A DNA stretch of 10,891 nt from Chloroflexaceae bacterium (lineage in GTDB: Bacteria > Chloroflexota > Chloroflexia > Chloroflexales > Chloroflexaceae): contig JAOACN010000206.1 in the NCBI GenBank assembly GCA_026417815.1, forward strand, positions 1-10,891. Direction: 5' to 3'. This document shows positions 1 to 4,986 of the stretch, one piece after another. The first letter of the stretch is position 1. The number at the start of each line of letters is the position of its first letter. The translations under genes were made by a program, and so were the position numbers. The notes beneath the pieces are model-generated. The model searched no databases. It was not told the origin of the DNA and was given only the letters and a program-made list of their open reading frames with translations.

Positions 1-2
1 TC

Positions 3-239
3 AGCGGCCTGAGCGGGGCCTGGCTGGCCGCGCGCATTCCGCAGCGCTATCTGCGCCCGCAGTCCTGGCTGATGCGTGCGGTGGCGCTGTTTGGCCTGTA
101 CTGCCTGTACGTGCTGTGGAGCGACGAAATGGGCTTTGCCATCAACCTGCCCTACCAGTACGCGCTGGGTGCTTTCCTGGCGGCGTGCCTGCTGGTGTTT
201 GCCGCGCGCAGCCTGCGCCCGGCTCCTGCGGCAGGCTGA
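3..239 (+). CDS. C-terminal end of a multi-pass membrane protein, possibly TSUP (TauE/SafE) family
   Basis: The frame is open from the window edge and ends at TGA 237-239, leaving 78 residues of a protein that starts outside the window. Visible are a small-residue, basic stretch (SGLSGAWLAARIPQRYLRP) and then two hydrophobic helices, around residues 27-42 (AVALFGLYCLYVLW) and 52-70 (YQYALGAFLAACLLVFAA). The short basic-loop-plus-helix pattern resembles the end of TSUP permeases, and a clear TSUP gene lies two genes downstream, but no diagnostic motif is present. It could equally be another small membrane protein. The DUF1810 gene begins only 13 bases after its stop, so the two are probably co-transcribed. 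Sure that it is coding and membrane-bound; unsure of the family. Confidence 0.5.
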   Translation, partial: SGLSGAWLAARIPQRYLRPQSWLMRAVALFGLYCLYVLWSDEMGFAINLPYQYALGAFLAACLLVFAARSLRPAPAAG

Positions 240-252
240 GGCGGCCCCTGGC

Positions 253-675
253 ATGGACACGCTGCAGCGCTTTCTCGACGCCCAGGCGCCCGTTTATGCC
301 ACGGTGTGCGCCGAGCTGCGCGCCGGCTGCAAGCAAAGCCACTGGATGTGGTTCATCTTTCCGCAGCTGCGCGGCCTGGGGCACAGCGCGATGGCGCAGC
401 GCTATGGCATCGCCGACCGCGCCGAAGCGCTGGCCTATGCCCGCCATCCGGTGCTGGGCCAGCGCCTGCGCGATTGCCTGGGGCTGCTGCTGGCGCACCG
501 CGGCCGCAGCGCCCAGGCCCTGCTGGGCGAGGTCGATGCGCTGAAGCTGCGCTCCTGCGCCACGCTGTTTGCCGCCGTCGATCCGCAGCAGCCGCTGTAT
601 GCGCAGGTGCTGCGCCAGTTCTATGGCGGGCAGCCCGACGCGCGCACCCTGCAACTGCTGGCGCAGCAGCCATGA
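253..675 (+). CDS. DUF1810 family protein
   Basis: 140 residues, the normal full length for this soluble single-domain family. Family features are clear: an N-terminal RFLDAQ (residues 6-11), the core GCKQSHWMWFIFPQLRGLG (25-43), the EALAYARHPVLGQRL region (58-72) and a late KLRSCATLFAAV helix (98-109). No biochemical function is established for the family to my knowledge. No signal peptide or membrane segment is seen, so it is cytoplasmic. The ATG at 253 was chosen because homology begins there; an in-frame extension back to 76 would overlap the upstream gene and has no family-like residues. The ribosome binding site is weak (GAGG about 11 bases upstream), suggesting coupling to the upstream gene. 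Its stop overlaps the next start as ATGA. Confidence 0.85.
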   Translation: MDTLQRFLDAQAPVYATVCAELRAGCKQSHWMWFIFPQLRGLGHSAMAQRYGIADRAEALAYARHPVLGQRLRDCLGLLLAHRGRSAQALLGEVDALKLRSCATLFAAVDPQQPLYAQVLRQFYGGQPDARTLQLLAQQP

Positions 676-1403
676 GCGAATGGCTGCCCCTGCTGCTGGT
701 GTGCGCCGTGGGCCTGGGCGCGGGGGTGCTGGGCGGCGTCATCGGCTTTGGCACCACCATCGTGCTGATGCCGCCGCTCGTGCATTTCTACGGCCCCATG
801 GTGGCCGTGCCGGTGATCGCGCTGGTGGCCATCGTGGCCAACCTGGCGCGCGTGGCCCTGTGGTGGCGCGCGATCGACTGGCGGCTGTGCGCCACCTACG
901 CCGCCACCAGCGTGCCGGCGGTGGTGCTGGGCGCGCACACGCTGGTGCAGCTCGATGCCCGCCTCATCGAACTGGTGCTGGGCGGCTTTCTGCTGCTGAT
1001 GATCCCGGCGCGGCGCTGGCTGCGCCGCATGAACTTCAGGCCGCGGCTGGCGCACATGGCGCTGGTGGGCGCGGCCATCGGCTATCTCACGGGCATCGTG
1101 GCTTCCACCGGGGCCATCAACACCCCCTTCTTCCTGGCCTATGGGCTGGTCAAGGGCGCCTATATCGGCACCGAGGCGGCAAGCTCGCTGGCCGTGTTTC
1201 TGGCCAAGGGCGCGGCCTTTCACCAGCTGGGCGTGATCGACCACCGCGCCATCGCCCAGGGCCTGCTGATCGGCGCTTTCGTCTTTGCCGGCTCCACCCT
1301 GTCGCGGCGCATCGTGCTGCGCCTGCCCGAGCACCGCTTTTTGCAGCTGATGGAAGCAGTGATGCTCGCCAGCGGCCTGGCCATCCTCTGGATGGCCTGG
1401 TAG
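672..1403 (+). CDS. TSUP family (sulfite exporter TauE/SafE-like) permease
   Basis: 243-residue integral membrane protein, typical of the TSUP family, which moves small anions such as sulfite, sulfoacetate or other organosulfur and carbon compounds across the inner membrane. The N-terminal helix carries the family's glycine-rich signature GLGAGVLGGVIGFGTTIVLMP (residues 14-34 contain it), repeated in weaker form in the second half as GAAIGYLTGIVASTGAINTPF (133-153), the expected internal duplication. About seven to eight hydrophobic segments are visible. The start ATG at 672 overlaps the DUF1810 stop by four bases (ATGA) and no ribosome binding site is obvious, so translation is probably coupled. 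It ends 16 bases before the convergent NCS2 gene. Substrate cannot be told from the sequence. Confidence 0.85.
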   Translation: MSEWLPLLLVCAVGLGAGVLGGVIGFGTTIVLMPPLVHFYGPMVAVPVIALVAIVANLARVALWWRAIDWRLCATYAATSVPAVVLGAHTLVQLDARLIELVLGGFLLLMIPARRWLRRMNFRPRLAHMALVGAAIGYLTGIVASTGAINTPFFLAYGLVKGAYIGTEAASSLAVFLAKGAAFHQLGVIDHRAIAQGLLIGAFVFAGSTLSRRIVLRLPEHRFLQLMEAVMLASGLAILWMAW

Positions 1404-1419
1404 CGCGTGGCCCGCCGGA

Positions 1420-2709
1420 TCAGAGCAGCGCGAACTTGAGCACGAAGATGATCGCGATCACCGCCACCATCGGCGGCAGCTCGCGCGCGCGGCCGGCCAG
1501 CAGCTTGATGGCCGCGTAGGAGATGAAGCCAAACGCGATGCCGTGCGCGATCGAGAAGGTAAAGGGCATGGTGATGGCCGTCACCACCGCGGGCGCGGCC
1601 TCGGTCAGGTCGTCCCAGGCGATCTCGGCCAGGCCCCTGAGCATCAGCACCGCCACATAGCACAGCGCCGGCGCGGTGGCGTAGGCGGGCACGGTGCCGG
1701 CCAGCGGCGCCAGCACCAGCGCGGCGAGAAAGAGCACGGCCACGGTCACCGCCGTCAGGCCGGTGCGCCCGCCCACCGCGGTGCCAGCGGCGGACTCGAT
1801 GTAGGCCGTCGTGGACGAGGTGCCCAGCGCCGCACCGGCGGCAATGGCGGTGGAGTCGGCCAGCAAGGCGCGCTTCAAGCGCGGCAGCTTGCCGTCACGG
1901 TCCAGCAGCCCCGCGCGGTGCGCCACCCCGATCAGCGTGCCCGAGGCGTCGAACAGCTCCACCAGGAAGAAGGTCAGCACCACGGTGAGCAGGCCCACGT
2001 TCAGCGCGCCGGCCACGTCCATCTGCATGAAGGTGGGCGCGATCGAGGGCGGCGCGGCCACGATGCCGCCAAACGGCGTCAGGCCCAGCGCGATGGAGGC
2101 CACCGTCACGGCCAGGATGCCGATGATGATGGCCCCCGGCACCTTGCGCTGCTCCAGCGCCACGATGAGAAAGAAGCCGATCACCGCCAGCACCGGCCCG
2201 GGCTGGTGCAGGTCGCCCAGCGTCACGAACGTGGCCGGGTGCGCGGCGATCAGGCCCGCGTTCTTGAGGCCGATGATGGCCAGAAACAGGCCGATGCCGG
2301 CCGAAATGGCGAACTTGAGCGAGCGCGGAATCGCGTTGACGATGGCTTCGCGCAGCTTGAACAGGCTGATGAGAATGAACAGACAGCCCGAGATGAACAC
2401 CGCGCCCAGCGCCTGCTGCCAGCTAAAGCCCATGCCCTGCACCACGGCGAAGGCGAAATAGGCATTCAGCCCCATGCCCGGCGCCAGCGCGATCGGGTAG
2501 TTGGCGTACAGCCCCATGATGGCCGAGCCCAGCGCCGCAGCCAGACAGGTGGCGACGAACACCGCGTCCTTGGGCATGCCGGCGGCGGCCAGGATGTCCG
2601 GGTTGACGAAGATGATGTAGGCCATGGTCAGGAAGGTCGTCAGACCGGCCAGCAGCTCGGTCTTGACCGTGGTGCCATGGGCAGAGAGTTGGAATGTGCG
2701 CTCCAGCAT
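1420..2709 (-). CDS. NCS2 family purine permease (adenine/guanine/hypoxanthine, AzgA-like)
   Basis: 429 residues, normal for the AzgA/GhxP branch of the nucleobase-cation symporter-2 family, which imports purine bases with protons across the inner membrane. Visible family blocks are TTFLTMAYIIFVNP (24-37), ALAPGMGLNAYFAF (74-87), ELFDASGTLIGVA (251-263) and ALGTSSTTAYIESAAG followed by TAVGGRTGLTA (294-320), with many hydrophobic helices between. The start is the ATG at 2709: the protein begins MLERTF as in relatives, and AGGAG sits seven bases upstream. The open frame continues upstream to 2901 into a lipoprotein signal peptide, which I treat as unrelated sequence at a join. Convergent with the TSUP gene. 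Exact purine preference is not determined. Confidence 0.92.
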   Translation of the reverse strand: MLERTFQLSAHGTTVKTELLAGLTTFLTMAYIIFVNPDILAAAGMPKDAVFVATCLAAALGSAIMGLYANYPIALAPGMGLNAYFAFAVVQGMGFSWQQALGAVFISGCLFILISLFKLREAIVNAIPRSLKFAISAGIGLFLAIIGLKNAGLIAAHPATFVTLGDLHQPGPVLAVIGFFLIVALEQRKVPGAIIIGILAVTVASIALGLTPFGGIVAAPPSIAPTFMQMDVAGALNVGLLTVVLTFFLVELFDASGTLIGVAHRAGLLDRDGKLPRLKRALLADSTAIAAGAALGTSSTTAYIESAAGTAVGGRTGLTAVTVAVLFLAALVLAPLAGTVPAYATAPALCYVAVLMLRGLAEIAWDDLTEAAPAVVTAITMPFTFSIAHGIAFGFISYAAIKLLAGRARELPPMVAVIAIIFVLKFALL

Positions 2710-2744
2710 GGGCGGTCTCCTGGGGGGGCGGGTCGGGGCGGGGG
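2710..2744. other. Probable join between two genomes, at a G-rich tract
   Basis: To the left, a proteobacterial-style purine permease has its own ribosome binding site. To the right, immediately after the G7 run 2722-2728, the minus-strand frame reads a Thr/Pro/Ala-rich linker and lipoprotein signal peptide of Chloroflexota style. The right side holds four clustered G-runs (2722-2728, 2730-2732, 2735-2738, 2740-2744), a perfect G-quadruplex motif, which is a common place for assembly or replication errors. Gene packing, repeat content and gene types differ on the two sides. An assembly chimera is more likely than a genuine transfer breakpoint, but sequence alone does not decide this. Confidence 0.65.
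2717..2721 (-). promoter_or_regulatory. Shine-Dalgarno site that fixes the NCS2 permease start
   Basis: On the minus strand AGGAG (2721 to 2717) is followed by a seven-base spacer and ATG at 2709. A good ribosome binding site placed exactly for the family-typical start argues that the permease is translated from 2709 and not as a fusion with the upstream lipoprotein sequence. It also shows that the permease's native upstream DNA reaches at least to 2721. Confidence 0.75.
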
Positions 2745-2901
2745 TGGCCGTCGCCGGGGGGCGCGTCGGAGCAGCCGTCGTGGTTGCCGCGGGTGGTGTT
2801 GAGGTAGGTATGCGCGTGGCAACCTGACCGGCAGGCTGGCCCACGCAGCCGGCCAGCGCCGCGATCAGCATCAGGGCGAGGAAAGCGGTCCGGGCGCGCA
2901 T
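2722..2901 (-). CDS. Lipoprotein N-terminal fragment, cut at the join
   Basis: The first 60 residues of a secreted lipoprotein can be read from ATG 2901. They comprise a short basic start (MRAR), a hydrophobic core (TAFLALMLIAA), a lipobox LAGC with the lipidated Cys at residue 19, and then a Thr/Pro/Ala-rich linker ending about residue 60. Such TP-rich linkers after the lipobox are common in Chloroflexota extracytoplasmic lipoproteins. GGAGG lies six bases upstream of the ATG. After the linker, where a folded domain should follow, the frame runs into the NCS2 permease. I therefore read it as the truncated start of an unknown lipoprotein whose body is missing here. A real lipoprotein-permease fusion is unlikely, because the permease has its own start and ribosome binding site. 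Confidence 0.6.
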
Positions 2902-2930
2902 GGTGGGCCTCCGCGAGAGAAACTGCTCCA

Positions 2931-2963
2931 GAACCTCAGAGGTTTGGCAAACCGGGGAGGTTC
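2931..2963 (-). promoter_or_regulatory. Two-tier hairpin in the lipoprotein leader
   Basis: An outer 7-bp stem (GAACCTC 2931-2937 with GAGGTTC 2957-2963) encloses an inner 5-bp stem (GGTTT 2941-2945 with AAACC 2949-2953), with 3-base internal loops on both sides. It lies about 30 bases upstream of the lipoprotein ATG and would form in its mRNA leader. An AT-rich stretch at 2976-2990 further upstream (TATACA at 2989-2984 on the minus strand) could be a -10 box, but no good -35 box is seen. The role is unknown. Confidence 0.35.
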
Positions 2964-3060
2964 GGGTTACGCGATATCTTTAATGTATAGACGTTCGCGG
3001 AAGCGAAATTCGCACTGACATGCGGCTGAGGGATGCGTGAAGTATTCATAAGGGAGGTTT

Positions 3061-3260
3061 CAGCAGAGCGTGACGCCCCGCTTGAGGGGCGGGCCTGGGA
3101 GGGCGAAGCCCTCTCTTTGTCGCTTTGCCCCTGTCGGGGGGTTCGGGGGCCGCAGGCCTCCGAAGCTCTTCCTTCCTGGTGCGGCGCGGCTTCGCCATGC
3201 CGCACCAGGAAGAGGAAAGCCTGGAGGGTTGCACCCCTCCGAACCTCCTCCCAGCGGAAG
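3061..3260. repeat. GC-rich intergenic hairpin cluster (REP-like element)
   Basis: This gap between the lipoprotein and parvulin genes is made of short inverted repeats. The stems are CGCCCC 3074-3079 with GGGGCG 3086-3091, GAGGGC 3099-3104 with GCCCTC 3108-3113, and a strong 14-bp stem 3172-3185 with 3199-3212. The last has an inner GGC-TTC-GCC mini-stem at 3188-3196. Imperfect pairing also continues outside the big stem. Several reading frames stay open across it, but their residues are low-complexity and strand-symmetric, so I treat none as a gene. Hairpins with a GAA or TTC loop are typical of dispersed non-coding elements. The large stem lies 72 bases beyond the parvulin stop and could protect or end that transcript, but no T-run follows. 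Confidence 0.55.
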
Positions 3261-3283
3261 CCGCGGCAAGTGACAAAGTCGAG

Positions 3284-4411
3284 TTACTGCCCCGGTTGGG
3301 TGACCAGACTTTCCGCGGGCACCAGGATCTTGATCTGCTGCGCCTCGTCGGCCCGCGCCCGGAGTTGATCAACAAAGGGTAGAAACTCCTCGACAAAGGC
3401 CTGCTGACCGGCCTGGGTCTGGAGCAGGTCGCTGCTGGCCAGGGGGCGCACCTCGGGCGGCTCGACGATCTCGATGATGTGCCAGCCAAACTGGGACTGC
3501 ACCAGGCGTCGTTCGCCGCGAGCCATGCTGAACACCGCCTCATCAAAGGGTTCGACAAACAGGCCGCGGGGCGCCCAGCCGAGATCGCCTCCGTTGATGC
3601 GCGAGCCTTCATCGTCGGAATGTTCGGCGGCGAGGGCGGCAAAATCGGCCCCCTGGTCGAGCCGGGCCATCAGGCCCTCGGCCTCCACCCGCGCCGCCTC
3701 GACGGCGGCGGTATCGGTGAGCGCATCGGTGGCGATGAGTATGTGGCGGGCGCGCACCTGCTCCAGGGGCGTGTGGCGGAGGATCATCGTCTCGACCACC
3801 TGGTTGCGTTCCAGGAGGCGGCGAAGCTCATCGAGACCGCTGATGTTCTGTTCTTTGAGGAACGCCTCGAACTGAGCGTCATCGCCGTTGGCCTGGGTCG
3901 CCTTGATGCGCTCGATCTGTTCGGCGACCACGTCCGCATCGGCGCTGATGCCCTCTGCGGCGGCTGCCTGCACAATCAACTCGATCTGGATCAACTGGTC
4001 GAGCACTTCCTGCGGATCGCTGCCCGGCTGATAGAAGCGCACAAAGTCCCCGCGGTAGATCGCCGCCTCGCCAACGGTGGCAATCACCTCGGTGCTATCG
4101 CCCTCAACTGCCACGGGCAGTGGCAGGGCCGTAGGCGCCGACTGCATGGTGGCAAGCGCGGGGGGCATCTGGTCAATCTCGCGCAGGGGGCCGGAGGGCA
4201 GGATCAGACCAAGACCAACGCCGATCGCCGCCAGTATCAGCACCAGCCCGATAATCACCGGCCAGCGCGGGCGCCCGCCGGAATCGCTCTCTTCTGGTTC
4301 CGCCTCATCGCCGGTCTCGGTTTTCACCGATGTCGTATCAGTCTCGTCGGGCTCGGAGAAGGTTTCGTCACTTGCCCGCGTATCGCGCTCATGGGTCTGG
4401 TCGTCGGTCAC
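3284..4411 (-). CDS. Membrane-anchored parvulin-type peptidyl-prolyl isomerase (PpiC/SurA/PrsA-like)
   Basis: 375 residues. Residues 1-48 are a very acidic, Asp/Glu/Thr-rich cytoplasmic tail. A single membrane helix spans about 51-71 (PVIIGLVLILAAIGVGLGLIL), preceded by RPRW. A SurA-N-like helical region covers about 110-215, and a parvulin domain about 218-317. The domain shows VRARHILI (219-226), NGGDLGWAPRG (273-283), the FDEAVF block (289-294) and QFGWHIIEI (307-315). The paired parvulin histidines are H223 and H311. It should catalyse prolyl cis-trans isomerisation and help fold exported proteins on the outer face of the membrane. The start is GTG at 4411, with AAGGAG seven bases upstream. 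It is divergent from the VWA gene. The acidic tail is unusual for a foldase; its purpose is unknown. Confidence 0.88.
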   Translation of the reverse strand: MTDDQTHERDTRASDETFSEPDETDTTSVKTETGDEAEPEESDSGGRPRWPVIIGLVLILAAIGVGLGLILPSGPLREIDQMPPALATMQSAPTALPLPVAVEGDSTEVIATVGEAAIYRGDFVRFYQPGSDPQEVLDQLIQIELIVQAAAAEGISADADVVAEQIERIKATQANGDDAQFEAFLKEQNISGLDELRRLLERNQVVETMILRHTPLEQVRARHILIATDALTDTAAVEAARVEAEGLMARLDQGADFAALAAEHSDDEGSRINGGDLGWAPRGLFVEPFDEAVFSMARGERRLVQSQFGWHIIEIVEPPEVRPLASSDLLQTQAGQQAFVEEFLPFVDQLRARADEAQQIKILVPAESLVTQPGQ

Positions 4412-4418
4412 CGGGGAA

Positions 4419-4424
4419 CTCCTT
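4419..4424 (-). promoter_or_regulatory. Strong Shine-Dalgarno site deciding a GTG start
   Basis: AAGGAG on the minus strand (4424 to 4419) is followed by a seven-base spacer and GTG at 4411-4409. This supports the GTG start of the parvulin gene, which is otherwise not obvious because the nearby ATG at 4392 is out of frame. Confidence 0.8.
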
Positions 4425-4442
4425 GCCTGGGGGATACGGGAT

Positions 4443-4467
4443 GTAGACTGTAATGCGGTCAGTCTAC
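4443..4467. promoter_or_regulatory. Operator-like dyad over the parvulin -10 box and start point
   Basis: GTAGACTG (4443-4450) and CAGTCTAC (4460-4467) form a perfect 8-bp inverted repeat with a nine-base centre. The right arm covers the putative -10 box (4461-4466), and the left arm lies just downstream of the predicted start of transcription. This is the geometry of a repressor operator for a dimeric helix-turn-helix protein, with arm centres 17 bases apart. An RNA hairpin is a second reading. No regulator gene is present in the window. Confidence 0.45.
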
Positions 4468-4488
4468 CACAGATTACTCTGATGTGAA
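4461..4488 (-). promoter_or_regulatory. Sigma70-like promoter of the parvulin gene
   Basis: On the minus strand TTCACA (4488-4483, five of six matches to TTGACA) is followed by a 16-base spacer and TAGACT (4466-4461, four of six matches to TATAAT). Predicted transcription starts near 4454, giving a leader of about 43 bases to the GTG. This is the only AT-richer patch in the area. Not experimentally supported. Confidence 0.5.
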
Positions 4489-4501
4489 AATAGGCGGGTA
4501 G

Positions 4502-4521
4502 GGCCGCAGCGCGCTGCGGCC
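4502..4521. repeat. Perfect 20-bp palindrome
   Basis: GGCCGCAGCGCGCTGCGGCC reads identically on both strands. It overlaps the first unit of the tandem array that follows and shares its GCGGCC core, so the array may have grown out of this palindrome. Its role is unknown. Confidence 0.8.
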
Positions 4522-4622
4522 GTACGGGGGCCTGCGGCCGTACGGGGGCCTGCGGCCGTACGGGGGCCTGCGGCCGTACGGGGGCCTGCGGCCGTACGGG
4601 GGCCTGCGGCCGTACGGGGGCC
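4516..4622. repeat. Tandem array, six 18-bp units
   Basis: The unit GCGGCCGTACGGGGGCCT is present in five exact head-to-tail copies starting at 4516, 4534, 4552, 4570 and 4588. A sixth copy from 4606 matches for 17 bases. Each unit contains the palindromes CGGCCG and CGTACG and a G5 run, so every repeat can fold and the array as a whole carries six evenly spaced G5 tracts. Exact identity means recent expansion by slippage or unequal recombination; copy number may therefore vary between strains, or be misassembled. It lies between two divergent promoters. Confidence 0.95.
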
Positions 4623-4644
4623 GGTTTTCATCCCCCTTCGCCCG

Positions 4645-4691
4645 GCGGCTGAAGCCGCGGGCTACCGCTGCGAAGCCCGCCTGCGCGGGCT
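4645..4691. repeat. Pair of REP-like hairpins
   Basis: The first hairpin is GCGGCT 4645-4650 with AGCCGC 4653-4658. The second is AGCCCGC 4674-4680 with GCGGGCT 4685-4691, enclosing a CTGC loop. The linked motif (a GCGGCTGAAGCCGC stem, then a GAAGCCCGC stem) is the style of dispersed REP-like elements found in many GC-rich genomes, from general knowledge. From 4692 to 4886 I see no gene, tRNA or other clear element. Confidence 0.55.
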
Positions 4692-4886
4692 ATACCGGAC
4701 TTATAATCCGCATCAGGCGCCCGGCGGGCCAGTGGGCCGCGGCACGTGCAGAACGTTTCGTTACACCCGGGTGGGAGGCAGGGCCTGAGCATCGTCCGTC
4801 TCCCGCGGCGGGGAGCGGGGCGACTGCGCCGCTCCAGGGAGTTGGGGCTCGCCACGTTGTATCAGCCCCGGGCGAAGCCAGATGTC

Positions 4887-4916
4887 TTGCGAATCCACCG
4901 GTCGATCCGGTAGAAT
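4887..4916 (+). promoter_or_regulatory. Sigma70-like promoter of the VWA gene
   Basis: TTGCGA (4887-4892) and TAGAAT (4911-4916, five of six matches to TATAAT) are separated by 18 bases. The predicted start of transcription is near 4923, giving a leader of about 64 bases to ATG 4987. It faces away from the parvulin promoter, so the two envelope genes diverge from this region. Confidence 0.45.
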
Positions 4917-4946
4917 GAACCAGCGCGCCCCAGAACCGTTCCACGG

Positions 4947-4974
4947 CCCGCCCAGGCGGGTCTTACTACCCGCC
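4947..4974 (+). promoter_or_regulatory. Mutually exclusive hairpins in the VWA leader
   Basis: The GGCGGG at 4955-4960 can pair backwards with CCCGCC (4947-4952; in practice a 5-bp stem with a CCAG loop). It can also pair forwards, as GGCGGGT 4955-4961 with ACCCGCC 4968-4974 around a six-base loop. The forward stem ends immediately before the purine-rich GAAAGAG (4975-4981) that would serve as the ribosome binding site. Two exclusive folds next to a translation start resemble a leader switch, but chance in GC-rich DNA is possible. Confidence 0.35.
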
Positions 4975-4986
4975 GAAAGAGTGCCT

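Noticed and set aside
2936..3368. Several open frames on both strands across the 2.9-3.4 kb gap, 67-198 codons
   Set aside because: They run through inverted repeats, have low-complexity Pro/Arg/Gly composition on both strands, lack family motifs and partly overlap the parvulin gene.
4516..4622. CRISPR array
   Set aside because: The 18-bp units are directly adjacent with no spacers and no cas genes are nearby.
4692..4886. tRNA or small structured RNA gene
   Set aside because: No cloverleaf arms, CCA end or known RNA motif could be assembled from this stretch.
4882..4986. 35-residue N-terminal extension of the VWA protein
   Set aside because: It would overlap the -10 box and leader hairpins and is not membrane-like; the ATG at 4987 leads straight into the first membrane helix.
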